From Lacrimispora amygdalina (GTDB taxonomy: Bacteria; Bacillota; Clostridia; Lachnospirales; Lachnospiraceae), in NCBI RefSeq assembly GCF_900205965.1, contig NZ_OAOF01000008.1, positions 124,001-188,000 of the forward strand: a stretch of 64,000 bases of DNA. Reading direction: 5' to 3'. Below are positions 34,128 through 42,782 of the stretch, in pieces. A program made the position numbers and the translations under genes. The notes under the pieces were generated by a model. The model searched no databases. It was given only the letters and a program-made list of their open reading frames with translations, and was not told the origin of the DNA. Position 1 is the stretch's first letter. Every line of letters begins with the position of its first letter.

Positions 34128-35135
34128 TTAAAGAAGAATTATATTGTTCTTCCTGCACTCTTTTCGCATGTCTGCGGGCCAGATGCTGGCCTGGACTTCT
34201 CCGACGTGCGCGCGGTCTAATAAAAGCATGCAGAGGCGGGACTGTCCGATTCCGCCGCCAATGGTATAGGGGAGTTCCCCGTTTAGGAGCATTTTGTGGT
34301 AGGGAAGTTCTTTACGGTCCTCGCATCCCGCTTTCTTTAACTGCTCCTTCAGGGCTGTTTCATCTACACGTATTCCCATGCTTGAGATCTCAAGTGCACA
34401 GTTTAAATGTTCAAACCAGAAAAGAATGTCTCCATTCAGCTGCCAGTCATCGTAATCCGGTGCTCTGCCGTCATGAGGTTTACCGCTGCCTAATTTATCC
34501 CCGATTTTCATGAGAAAGACACAGCCGTGCTCTTTTGTTATGTTATTTTCACGCTCCTTTGGTGTCAGATCCGGATAGAGATCCTCCAGCTCCTGGGAGG
34601 TAATGAATTTGATATCATCAGGAAGCTGCTTGACTGCCTGGGGATATTTATACCAGACTTCATGCTCCATGTGCTTGATGATCTTAAAAATAATTTTCAC
34701 AGTTTCTTTTAAAGTATTTTCGTTTCTTTCTTCCCTTGTAATTACCTTTTCCCAATCCCACTGGTCCACATAACAGGAGTGAAGATTATCCAGATCCTCG
34801 TCTCTGCGGATGGCGTTCATATTGGTATAAAGTCCTTCACCCGGCTGAAATCCGTATTCATGAAGTGCCATCCGTTTCCATTTGGCCAGGGAGTGTACAA
34901 CTTCCATGGTTTCACCGGGGACCCCGGAAAGATCAAACTGTACCGGACGTTCTACTCCGTTTAAATTATCATTGAGTCCGCTGCTTCGCTCCACAAATAA
35001 GGGGGCGGATATGCGCTCTAAGTTCATTTCCCTGCCAAGCTCTTTTTGAAAGGTATCCCTTATGTATTTAATCGCTTCCTGAGTTTCTCTGACAGAGAGC
35101 CTGGGATCATAGTTTTGGGGTATAATCAGTTCCAT
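34128..35135 (-). CDS. asnA: Aspartate-ammonia ligase (asparagine synthetase A)
   Basis: The 335-aa product is a normal-length AsnA (about 330 residues), related in fold to class II aminoacyl-tRNA synthetases. It makes asparagine from aspartate, ammonia and ATP. Recognisable segments are [21 protein letters not shown] near the N-terminus, [11 protein letters not shown] in the middle and [14 protein letters not shown] near the end. The ATG at 35135 has GAGGAG six bases upstream, so the in-frame ATG at 35156 is not preferred. It is followed 22 bases later by the broken LytTR regulator on the same strand. Confidence 0.95.
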   Translation of the reverse strand: MELIIPQNYDPRLSVRETQEAIKYIRDTFQKELGREMNLERISAPLFVERSSGLNDNLNGVERPVQFDLSGVPGETMEVVHSLAKWKRMALHEYGFQPGEGLYTNMNAIRRDEDLDNLHSCYVDQWDWEKVITREERNENTLKETVKIIFKIIKHMEHEVWYKYPQAVKQLPDDIKFITSQELEDLYPDLTPKERENNITKEHGCVFLMKIGDKLGSGKPHDGRAPDYDDWQLNGDILFWFEHLNCALEISSMGIRVDETALKEQLKKAGCEDRKELPYHKMLLNGELPYTIGGGIGQSRLCMLLLDRAHVGEVQASIWPADMRKECRKNNIILL

Positions 35136-35246
35136 ATTATTCTCCTCTTCCAACATATACTGCTAATATGGTATCATTGATAAGAAAAACTTACAACTGC
35201 TATTTCCGAAGGTCCTGGAAAGCCCTGTTTGCAGGGGGTAAAAGCA

Positions 35247-35275
35247 TTGCATGAGCGTGTACGCTGTGATATGAT
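35247..35275 (+). promoter_or_regulatory. Promoter of the threonylcarbamoyl-AMP synthase gene
   Basis: TTGCAT (35247-35252) and TATGAT (35270-35275) are 17 bases apart. Transcription would start near 35282, past the in-frame ATG at 35278, which rules that ATG out as start. Confidence 0.7.
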
Positions 35276-35307
35276 AAATGGAAGTGAAAAGAAAAGAGCG
35301 AAGAGAT

Positions 35308-36369
35308 ATGAATACAAAACGAATTATATTAAAAGACAAAGAGCATCCGGATTTAGAGCAGCTTAGAGAACCGGCGAAAATATTGCGGGAGGGCGGTCTT
35401 GTTGCTTTTCCTACGGAAACTGTCTACGGTCTTGGGGCCAATGCTCTAAACGAAGAGGCGGCAAAAAAGATTTATGAAGCAAAGGGAAGACCATCGGACA
35501 ACCCTCTCATTGCTCATATTGCAGATTTTGATGATCTTCTTCCTCTGGTAGCAGAGGTTCCGGAGACTGGAAGAAAACTTATGGAAGCATTCTGGCCTGG
35601 ACCCCTGACCCTGATTTTTCCAAAAAGTGCTCTGGTCCCCTATGGAACCACCGGTGGACTTGATACAGTGGCAGTCCGTATGCCTGCAGATCCCGCAGCA
35701 AGCGCTCTGATCCGTCTGGCAGGAGTTCCCATAGCAGCTCCCAGTGCCAATACTTCAGGACGTCCAAGCCCTACGACTGCAGACCATGTCTGGCAGGACA
35801 TGAACGGAAAGATACAGATGATTGTGGATGGCGGTGCTGTGGGAATCGGTGTGGAATCCACAATTATTGATGTTTCAGGGGAGGAACCCATGATACTACG
35901 GCCTGGTGCGGTTACCCGGGAGATGGCATCTGCAGTGCTGGGAAAAGAGATCTTTCTGGACCCTGCTATCACTTCAGGCCCATTAAAGGCAGATGTAAGG
36001 CCTAAAGCGCCTGGTATGAAGTATAAGCATTATGCCCCTAAAGCAGATCTTACACTGGTGGAAGGCATTGAAGATGCTGTGGCAGCCGCCATTAATAAAC
36101 TGGTACAGGAAAAACAGGAAGCAGGATGCCGGGTAGGTGTAATCTGTACGGATGAAACTTTGAATTTATACCCACAGGGCATGGTCAGGAGCATTGGAAG
36201 CCGTATACATGAGGAGTCCATTGCCCACAATTTATACGCAGTATTAAGGGAATTTGATGATTTAAATGCAGACTATATATTTTCTGAAAGCTTTTCCAGT
36301 AATCATCTGGGACAGGCAATCATGAACAGGCTTACGAAGGCAGCAGGATATCACATTATTCAGGTTTGA
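35308..36369 (+). CDS. L-threonylcarbamoyladenylate synthase (Sua5/YwlC type)
   Basis: The 353-aa product has a YrdC/Sua5 domain (about 15-200; GGLVAFPTETVYGLGANA, KGRPSDNPLIAHI, APSANTSGRPSPT) and a C-terminal Sua5 domain (about 225-350), so it is the long two-domain form. It makes threonylcarbamoyl-AMP from threonine, bicarbonate and ATP for the t6A base at position 37 of ANN-decoding tRNAs. The promoter position and family N-terminus favour ATG 35308. It leads a run of housekeeping genes on the plus strand. Confidence 0.93.
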   Translation: MNTKRIILKDKEHPDLEQLREPAKILREGGLVAFPTETVYGLGANALNEEAAKKIYEAKGRPSDNPLIAHIADFDDLLPLVAEVPETGRKLMEAFWPGPLTLIFPKSALVPYGTTGGLDTVAVRMPADPAASALIRLAGVPIAAPSANTSGRPSPTTADHVWQDMNGKIQMIVDGGAVGIGVESTIIDVSGEEPMILRPGAVTREMASAVLGKEIFLDPAITSGPLKADVRPKAPGMKYKHYAPKADLTLVEGIEDAVAAAINKLVQEKQEAGCRVGVICTDETLNLYPQGMVRSIGSRIHEESIAHNLYAVLREFDDLNADYIFSESFSSNHLGQAIMNRLTKAAGYHIIQV

Positions 36370-36387
36370 TAAGGAGGCGCAGGAAAG

Positions 36388-36882
36388 ATGACTGGAAAAA
36401 GAGAAGATTATATTACCTGGGATGAATATTTTATGGGAGTCGCTGTTTTATCGGGAAAACGGTCCAAAGATCCAAGTACACAGGTGGGAGCCTGTATCGT
36501 CAGTCAGGATAATAAGATTTTATCCATGGGTTATAACGGTTTTCCAATGGGCTGTTCCGATGATGAATTTCCCTGGGAAAGAGAGAATGAGGCAGATGAT
36601 CCCTATAATGCCAAATATTTCTATTCCACTCACAGTGAATTAAATGCTATTCTTAATTACAGGGGTGGGAGCCTGGAAGGCTCTAAGCTTTATGTAACAT
36701 TGTTTCCGTGTAATGAATGTGCAAAGGCGATTATACAGTCCGGAATTAAGACAATTGTTTACGGGTCGGACAAGTATGCGGGAACACCGGCAGTGAATGC
36801 ATCCAAGCGAATGCTCAATGCAGCAGGAGTCCGGTATTACCAATATCAGCCATCTGGCAGAAAAATAGAGATTGAGGTTTAA
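36388..36882 (+). CDS. dCMP deaminase-family protein (ComEB-like)
   Basis: The 164-aa product is a cytidine/deoxycytidylate deaminase-fold enzyme. Zinc is bound by the His in HSELNAI (with catalytic Glu) and the two Cys in PCNEC. The segment SKDPSTQVGACIV is typical of dCMP deaminases. It would convert dCMP to dUMP for thymidylate synthesis; ComEB in Bacillus is the nearest named relative. AAGGAGG precedes the ATG, 19 bases after the preceding gene. Confidence 0.9.
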   Translation: MTGKREDYITWDEYFMGVAVLSGKRSKDPSTQVGACIVSQDNKILSMGYNGFPMGCSDDEFPWERENEADDPYNAKYFYSTHSELNAILNYRGGSLEGSKLYVTLFPCNECAKAIIQSGIKTIVYGSDKYAGTPAVNASKRMLNAAGVRYYQYQPSGRKIEIEV

Positions 36883-36883
36883 T

Positions 36884-38644
36884 ATGAAGTTCTTACTGGC
36901 GGCGTTAAATGCCAAATACATTCACTCCAACCCAGGCATTTACAGTTTAAAGGCGTATACTCAGGCCTGGCTGAAAGAACCGGAGCTAAGTGACGGAAGA
37001 TTACAGATAGAAATCGGCGAATATACCATTAACAATCAGATGGATGAGATATTGAGCGATATTTATAGAAGAAAACCAGATGCAGTGGGATTCTCCTGCT
37101 ACATCTGGAATATTTCCTATATTTTAGAACTGGTACGGGACCTTCCGAAAGTTCTCCCTGATGTGGAGATCTGGCTGGGAGGTCCTGAGGTGTCTTACGA
37201 TGCAGCCCGGATCTTAGAGGAAGAGCCCAATGTTTTCGGCATTATGATGGGAGAAGGGGAAGAAACCTTTAAAAAGGTGATTCGCTGCTATCTTAACAGG
37301 CAGAGAGGAAGGGAAGACTGGGATAAAAATTCCTTTCCGGAAACAGAGGGAACTGCCATACGGGGGTTAGACGGCAGACCGGTTGTCAATCCTTTAAAAA
37401 CAGCGGTTGATTTAAATGCAATTCCATTTCTGTATCAGGATATGGCCGGGTTTGAAAATCGGATTGTTTATTATGAAAGCAGCCGCGGATGTCCGTTCTC
37501 CTGCAGTTATTGTCTGTCCTCTGTAGATAAATCTGTCCGGTTCCGTGATACGGATCTGGTATTAAAAGAACTGGAATTTTTCCTGCAAAAGAAGGTTTCG
37601 CAGGTGAAATTTGTAGACAGGACCTTTAACTGCAGACGGGACCATTCGTATCGCATCTGGGAGTATCTAATTGAACACGATAATGGTGTGACGAACTTTC
37701 ATTTTGAAATCTCTGCAGATTTACTGGATCAGGAGGAATTGCAGCTGATGTCCCGTATGAGACCGGGGCTGATCCAGCTGGAGATCGGAGTGCAGAGTAC
37801 CAATGAGAACACGATCCGGGAGATCCGCCGGAGTATGGATCTGTCCATATTAAGAAAGAATGTGGAGATCATAAACAGCTATGGAACCATTCACCAGCAT
37901 CTGGACCTGATTGCAGGACTTCCGTTTGAAGATTATGACAGCTTCCGGCGTTCCTTTAACCAGGTATATGATATGAAACCGGAGCAGCTTCAGCTTGGAT
38001 TTTTAAAGGTGTTAAAGGGATCCTATCTGTCACAAAAAGCGGACGATTATGAGATCCGTTATAAGGAAAAGCCTCCCTATGAAGTGCTGTCTACCAGATG
38101 GCTGGCCTATGGAGAGGTTTTAAAATTAAAGAGACTGGAAGAGATGCTGGAGGTGTACGGTAACAGCGGACAGTTTCGGGCTACCATGGAAGAATTTTGC
38201 CGGGAATTTGATACACCATTTGATATGTTTGAAGCACTGGCTGAATATTATGATAAACAGGAATTGTCAAAGGTGAGTCACAGCCGGATGGCGAGGTATG
38301 AGATATTAGACCGGTTTATCAGCCTTCGGATTCCCCAAAGACAGCTTTATTACAGGGATCTTCTGGTATATGACTTATATTTGAGGGAAAACCTGAAAAG
38401 CCGTCCTGGTTTTTCTGCTGATCAGGAGCCTTATAAGGATCAGATTAAGGCATTTTTTGCTGATGAAGCGGTTTCACGCCGGTTTCTGAATGAAGGTTAT
38501 GAGGGATTTGAAGCCAGACAGCTGATTAAGATGGCCCATTTGGAGGTATTTCATGACGGAAGAGCTGTTCTTTTTGATTATAAGAAGAGAGATGCTCTCT
38601 CCCATAATGCGGCTGTCCATGAGCTTGGTATATGGAGGAGATAA
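36884..38644 (+). CDS. B12-binding-domain radical SAM protein (DUF4080-type)
   Basis: The 586-aa product has an N-terminal cobalamin-binding-like domain (about 1-135; FLLAALNAKYIHSNPG, WLGGPEVSYDA), a radical SAM domain with CPFSCSYC near residue 204, and a long C-terminal DUF4080 region. The Asp-x-His-x-x-Gly cobalamin motif is not obvious, so B12 binding is uncertain. The substrate is unknown. The ATG at 36884 follows the dCMP deaminase stop by one base, and the stop overlaps the nth ATG by one base, so the three are coupled. Confidence 0.88.
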   Translation: MKFLLAALNAKYIHSNPGIYSLKAYTQAWLKEPELSDGRLQIEIGEYTINNQMDEILSDIYRRKPDAVGFSCYIWNISYILELVRDLPKVLPDVEIWLGGPEVSYDAARILEEEPNVFGIMMGEGEETFKKVIRCYLNRQRGREDWDKNSFPETEGTAIRGLDGRPVVNPLKTAVDLNAIPFLYQDMAGFENRIVYYESSRGCPFSCSYCLSSVDKSVRFRDTDLVLKELEFFLQKKVSQVKFVDRTFNCRRDHSYRIWEYLIEHDNGVTNFHFEISADLLDQEELQLMSRMRPGLIQLEIGVQSTNENTIREIRRSMDLSILRKNVEIINSYGTIHQHLDLIAGLPFEDYDSFRRSFNQVYDMKPEQLQLGFLKVLKGSYLSQKADDYEIRYKEKPPYEVLSTRWLAYGEVLKLKRLEEMLEVYGNSGQFRATMEEFCREFDTPFDMFEALAEYYDKQELSKVSHSRMARYEILDRFISLRIPQRQLYYRDLLVYDLYLRENLKSRPGFSADQEPYKDQIKAFFADEAVSRRFLNEGYEGFEARQLIKMAHLEVFHDGRAVLFDYKKRDALSHNAAVHELGIWRR

Positions 38645-39303
38645 TGGCTAAAAAAGAGACAAAAGCAGAGAAAAGAGCCAGAGTAACCAAAGTTTTAGAG
38701 GCTCTTGACAGGGAATATGGAACGGAATATATCTGTTATTTAAACCATGAGACACCATGGCAGCTGTTAATTGCTGTTATTTTAAGCGCCCAGTGTACCG
38801 ATGCCAGAGTCAATATGGTAACTGCAGATTTATTTAAAAAGTATGACTCTCCGGAAAAGTTTGCAAAGGCTGATTTAAAAGAGCTGGAGCAGGATATCCA
38901 TTCTCTTGGCTTTTATCATATGAAGGCCAAAAATATAATATCCTGCTGTACGGATCTGATGGAAAAGTTTGGCGGTGAAGTTCCCCGGACCATGGAAGAG
39001 TTAACAAGTCTTGCGGGAGTGGGAAGAAAAACAGCGAATGTCATATTGGGAAATATTTATTTTGAACCAAGTATCGTGGTTGATACACATGTAAAACGGA
39101 TTTCAAAAAAACTGGGCTTTGCCAAAGCAGATGATCCGGAAAAAATTGAATATGAACTGATGGAGATTTTGCCAAAGGACCATTGGATTCTATGGAACAT
39201 TCAGATTATCACGCTGGGAAGATCCATCTGCATTGCAAGAAATCCCAAATGCAGAGACTGCTTCTTAAGTAAGCTGTGCCCCAGTGCTGTAACAGGGGAA
39301 TGA
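38644..39303 (+). CDS. nth: Endonuclease III (DNA glycosylase/AP lyase)
   Basis: The 219-aa product has the helix-hairpin-helix LAGVGRKTANVIL with the catalytic Lys, the catalytic Asp in VVDTHVKR, and the C-terminal iron-sulfur motif CIARNPKCRDCFLSKLC (C-x6-C-x2-C-x5-C). It removes oxidised pyrimidines and cuts abasic sites in base excision repair. GGAGGAG precedes the ATG, whose first base is shared with the previous stop. The in-frame ATG at 38632 is less likely. Confidence 0.96.
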   Translation: MAKKETKAEKRARVTKVLEALDREYGTEYICYLNHETPWQLLIAVILSAQCTDARVNMVTADLFKKYDSPEKFAKADLKELEQDIHSLGFYHMKAKNIISCCTDLMEKFGGEVPRTMEELTSLAGVGRKTANVILGNIYFEPSIVVDTHVKRISKKLGFAKADDPEKIEYELMEILPKDHWILWNIQIITLGRSICIARNPKCRDCFLSKLCPSAVTGE

Positions 39304-39323
39304 GAGGAAAGGAAGAACGGGAC

Positions 39324-40031
39324 GTGATATCATCTTATGTTGCTGTGGATTTAGAAACGACTGGTCTGGACCCCAAACGGGATAAAATTATTGAAATCGG
39401 AGCAGTGCGGGTAACGGAGGATGGGGCAGGTGATACATTTGAGAGTTTTGTAAATCCCTACCGCAGCCTGGAAGAACGTGTAACTTCCCTGACCGGAATC
39501 TCAGATGGGCAGCTTAAGACGGCAGAAGGAATCGAAACGGTAATCAGCCGGTTCCTTGATTTTGCAGGGGATCTTCCCATTCTGGGACATCACATTATAT
39601 TTGATTATAGTTTTTTAAAACGCGCAGCAGTAAATAAAGGATTTGGTTTTGAACGGCAGGGAGTCGATACATTAAAGCTTGCAAGGAAATTTATACCGGA
39701 AGACAGACCCAAAAATCTTCTGGACTCCTGCCTGTATTTCGGGATAGAAATGAAACAAAGCCACCGGGCGCTGTCTGATGCTATCGCAGCACATGAACTC
39801 TATCAGTCAATGAAACTTAAGTACGGTCAGACGGAACCGGAAGCTTTTGGTTCAACTGGGCTGATTTACAAGGTAAAAAAAGAGCAGCCAGCGTCAAAGA
39901 GACAAAAAGAACACTTGCAGGATTTATTAAAATATCATAAAATAACTTTATCTGTGCAATTGGATCATTTATCCAGAAATGAAATATCAAGAATCACGGA
40001 TAGGATCATAGCACAATATGGAAGAATATAA
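39324..40031 (+). CDS. DnaQ-like 3'-5' exonuclease (DEDDh)
   Basis: The 235-aa product has an exonuclease domain (about 1-165) with the motifs VAVDLETTGLDP (Asp, Glu), GHHIIFDYSFL (Asp) and HRALSDA (His, Asp), so all DEDDh residues are present. A short C-terminal extension (about 185-235) resembles the helical tail found in Lachnospiraceae relatives. It could act in repair or RNA turnover. I chose GTG 39324 with GGAAG eight bases upstream; upstream in-frame codons lie inside nth. Confidence 0.88.
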   Translation: MISSYVAVDLETTGLDPKRDKIIEIGAVRVTEDGAGDTFESFVNPYRSLEERVTSLTGISDGQLKTAEGIETVISRFLDFAGDLPILGHHIIFDYSFLKRAAVNKGFGFERQGVDTLKLARKFIPEDRPKNLLDSCLYFGIEMKQSHRALSDAIAAHELYQSMKLKYGQTEPEAFGSTGLIYKVKKEQPASKRQKEHLQDLLKYHKITLSVQLDHLSRNEISRITDRIIAQYGRI

Positions 40032-40046
40032 GAGAGGTGATACAAA

Positions 40047-40163
40047 ATGATTAATTTTAATAATAAGAACAATAAGAAGTTAATGTCAATCGCTTTAATC
40101 GTAGTCGTAATTTTACTGATCATAGCAATGGTACTTCCCATGATGTTTAGCTTTATGGGATAG
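40047..40163 (+). CDS. 38-aa single-pass membrane peptide
   Basis: A short gene with a good ribosome site (AGAGAGGTGAT, then ATG at 40047) encodes an Asn/Lys-rich start (NFNNKNNKK) and one hydrophobic segment (SIALIVVVILLIIAMVLPMMF) of which the core is about 19 residues. It lies 15 bases after the exonuclease and 50 bases before the VanW gene. No known family is recognised. The ribosome site and clean helix argue that it is translated. It could be an accessory to the exported VanW protein. Confidence 0.6.
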   Translation: MINFNNKNNKKLMSIALIVVVILLIIAMVLPMMFSFMG

Positions 40164-40212
40164 TTTTTATTGGAAAACCGCCAAGCGGAACAATAGAGTA
40201 AGAGGAATGAAT

Positions 40213-41703
40213 ATGAAAAAAAGAACTTTGTCCATATGCCTGGCAGCCTCCATACTGACAGTGGGAATCGGACTATTCTCACCAGCATACGTAATGGCTG
40301 ATACGCTCCCCGACGGGATCTATGTGGGAGATTATAATCTGGGCGGTTTGACAGAGGAAGAAGCCGGGCAGAAAATTCAGAGCCTGGTTAATGAGATGGA
40401 AAACCAGAAGATTACACTGGTTGTGGATGGACAGCCGGTGGAGACGACAGCGAAGGATCTGGGATTTCATTGGAGCAATCCGGAAGCAGTTGCCCAGGCA
40501 GCATCCTCCTGGCAGGGGGGGAATTTATTAAAACGGTATTTCAATAAAAAGGACATTGAGCACAATCCTGTGATCATTCCTTTGGAAACCTCTCTGGATG
40601 ACGGGAGGTTAGCATCATTTGTATCTGAAAAGTGTGCACCTGCAGTTACAGAACCAAAGAATGCGTCCATCGTCCGTCAGAACGGAGCATTTACAGTCAC
40701 ACCCTCTGTTATTGGAAAAACAGTAGATGTGGAAGCTACGAAGCAGGAGCTGAATGCGGCATTTGCCAACGGCTTAAAAGATCCGGTTACAGTCAATGCA
40801 GTTATAGCAGAGGTAAAACCTGCCATTACAACGGAAGATTTGTCCACAATACAGGATGTACTGGGGACCTTTTCCACGAACTTTTCCTCCAGTGGTTCCT
40901 CAAGGAGAAAGAACCTGCAGGTGGGGTCGGGAAAAATTAATGGTCATGTGCTGATGCCAGGAGAGACTTTGTCCGGATATGAATGTATGCACCCCTTTAC
41001 GGTAGGCAATGGATATGCCACAGCATCTGCATATGAGAACGGGCAGGTAGTCGACAGTGTTGGAGGCGGAGTGTGCCAGATTGCCACCACAATATATAAT
41101 GCGGCACTCCGTGCGGAGTTAGAGATCAGCCAGAGGCAGAATCATTCCATGGTAGTAGGCTATGTAAAACCATCAGAAGATGCGGCTATTGCCGGAACCT
41201 ATAAAGATATTAAGTTTACCAACAATTACAGCACCCCTATCTATGTAGAGGGTTATACTTCCGGAAGTACTCTTACCTTTACCATATATGGTAAAGAAAC
41301 CAGACCTTTAAACCGCACCTTTGAATTTGTTTCAGAGACACTTAGCGTGACAGACCCGGGTGCACCCAAAGAGGTCATGGACCCGGCCATGCCGCCTGGC
41401 AGCAGAAAGCAGGTTCAGTCCGCGCACAGAGGCATTAAATCAAGACTTTGGAAGATTGTTTATGTAGATGGCGCAGAGCAGAGCAGGGAGATTCTTCATA
41501 CAGATACCTATAATCCTTCAAAGGCGATTATTAAGGTGGGACCGGCAGCTCCGGTAATGGCAGATCCGGTACAGCCGACACAAGCTCCTGAGATTGTTAC
41601 TGACCCATCCGAAGAGCCGGAGGAGACACCTGATACCGGGGCAGTACCAGGCCCTGGCTGGGAAGATGCAGGGGACGGTCCTCAGGCAGGACCGGGAGTA
41701 TAA
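40213..41703 (+). CDS. Exported VanW-family protein with peptidoglycan-binding-like domain
   Basis: The 496-aa product has a signal peptide (about 1-27, cleavage near VMA-DT), a PG_binding_4-type region (about 35-200; GDYNLGGLTEEEAGQKI) and a VanW domain (about 230-365; GGGVCQIATTIYNAALRAELEI). The C-terminal 60 residues are rich in Pro, Glu and Thr and probably extended. VanW proteins occur in some vancomycin-resistance clusters, but the family is widespread and its role is not established; this is not evidence for resistance. AGAGGA precedes ATG 40213 by six bases. Confidence 0.9.
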   Translation: MKKRTLSICLAASILTVGIGLFSPAYVMADTLPDGIYVGDYNLGGLTEEEAGQKIQSLVNEMENQKITLVVDGQPVETTAKDLGFHWSNPEAVAQAASSWQGGNLLKRYFNKKDIEHNPVIIPLETSLDDGRLASFVSEKCAPAVTEPKNASIVRQNGAFTVTPSVIGKTVDVEATKQELNAAFANGLKDPVTVNAVIAEVKPAITTEDLSTIQDVLGTFSTNFSSSGSSRRKNLQVGSGKINGHVLMPGETLSGYECMHPFTVGNGYATASAYENGQVVDSVGGGVCQIATTIYNAALRAELEISQRQNHSMVVGYVKPSEDAAIAGTYKDIKFTNNYSTPIYVEGYTSGSTLTFTIYGKETRPLNRTFEFVSETLSVTDPGAPKEVMDPAMPPGSRKQVQSAHRGIKSRLWKIVYVDGAEQSREILHTDTYNPSKAIIKVGPAAPVMADPVQPTQAPEIVTDPSEEPEETPDTGAVPGPGWEDAGDGPQAGPGV

Positions 41704-41712
41704 GCAGAGACG

Positions 41713-42285
41713 ATGAGACGAATTGAACGTGTAAATACAGGAATGGTAAAACCAGGTCAGGATCTTGTAGCTGCAGGATATGCAGGTTTTGCCGGAACAG
41801 TAAAAATAGCAAGAGAAAGAGAAGGAGAACTGCATCAGTGGTTCTCCTCGCAATATATTGACCGGATTTTAAATGGGGATTTTTTATTACCGGTGAATGA
41901 ACCGGGAGAATTTAAAGATCTGGGGGCATCGGAATGGGAGCCGGTAAAAGAGGGCGGAATATTAAAAGCTCTCTGGGATTTATCCGGAGCCTATATGACT
42001 GGAATTCGCTTTGAACTTCGCAAAATACCTGTTAAGCAGGAAACCATAGAGATTTGTGAGAGGTTTGATTTAAATCCATACCGCCTTTACTCGGAAGGCT
42101 GTTTTCTGCTGACAGCAGACAACGGAGGGGATTTAGTATCTGCCTTAAAGGAGCGGGGGATTAAGGCTGAAGTCATCGGGAAAGTGACAGATGGTATCAA
42201 GCGGATTATTGTCCATGAAGACGGCATGGGTTATCTTGACCGTCCGGCAAAGGACGAACTTTATAAGGGATTATCCAGAAAGTGA
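41713..42285 (+). CDS. Stand-alone AIR-synthase C-terminal-like (HypE/ThiL-related) domain protein
   Basis: The 190-aa product resembles only the C-terminal half of AIR synthase/HypE-type proteins: NPYRLYSEGCFLLTADNGGDLVSALKERGIKAEVIGKVTDG at about 113-155, where the family has its G-x-x-A-x-IG core. The N-terminal ATP-binding half of HypE, PurM and SelD is absent, and the first 100 residues are unlike it. So it probably does not catalyse the ATP-dependent step. Function is unknown. It lies nine bases after VanW and 14 bases before the Lrp gene. Confidence 0.7.
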   Translation: MRRIERVNTGMVKPGQDLVAAGYAGFAGTVKIAREREGELHQWFSSQYIDRILNGDFLLPVNEPGEFKDLGASEWEPVKEGGILKALWDLSGAYMTGIRFELRKIPVKQETIEICERFDLNPYRLYSEGCFLLTADNGGDLVSALKERGIKAEVIGKVTDGIKRIIVHEDGMGYLDRPAKDELYKGLSRK

Positions 42286-42299
42286 ATCGGAGGTAGGAT

Positions 42300-42782
42300 A
42301 TGAGAGAAAAGATACTGGCAATTATTGAAAAAAACAGCAGAATTGATTTAAAGGATCTGGCGGTTCTTCTTGGTGAAAGTGAGGCAGCCATTGCCAACGA
42401 GATCGCTGATATGGAAAAGGAGCACATCATCTGCGGATATCACACTCTGATAAACTGGGATAATACCAGCGATGAGAAGGTGGTGGCGCTGATCGAAGTC
42501 AAGGTTACGCCCCAAAGAGGTATGGGGTTTGACAAGATTGCAGAACGCATCTACCAGTACAGCGAAGTAAATGCGGTTTATCTGATGTCAGGAGCTTTTG
42601 ATTTTACTGTATTTATCGAAGGAAAGACCATGAGAGCAGTGGCTCAGTTTGTTTCTGAGAAGCTGTCTCCGATGGAATCCGTATTGAGTACAGCCACTCA
42701 TTTTGTATTGAAGAAGTATAAGGATCATGGGACGGTACTTGCAGAAGAGACACCGGATGAAAGGATGTTGATTACGCCGTGA
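42300..42782 (+). CDS. Lrp/AsnC-family transcriptional regulator
   Basis: The 160-aa product has an N-terminal helix-turn-helix (about 1-60; IDLKDLAVLLGESEAAIANEIADME) and a C-terminal AsnC/RAM ligand-binding domain (about 65-150; KVVALIEVKVTP, YLMSGAFDFTVFIEGK). It would sense an amino acid and regulate the coupled aminotransferase gene. AGGAGG-like GGAGGTAGG precedes the ATG. Its stop overlaps the next start by four bases (GTGA), so the two are cotranslated. Confidence 0.92.
   Translation: MREKILAIIEKNSRIDLKDLAVLLGESEAAIANEIADMEKEHIICGYHTLINWDNTSDEKVVALIEVKVTPQRGMGFDKIAERIYQYSEVNAVYLMSGAFDFTVFIEGKTMRAVAQFVSEKLSPMESVLSTATHFVLKKYKDHGTVLAEETPDERMLITP

Noticed and set aside
35278..35307. ATG at 35278 as the start of the Sua5-type gene
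   Set aside because: The predicted transcript start is downstream of it and it has no ribosome site.
40213..41703. VanW as evidence of a vancomycin-resistance cluster
   Set aside because: No vanA/B, vanH, vanX or vanRS genes are near; VanW domains are widespread in clostridia.
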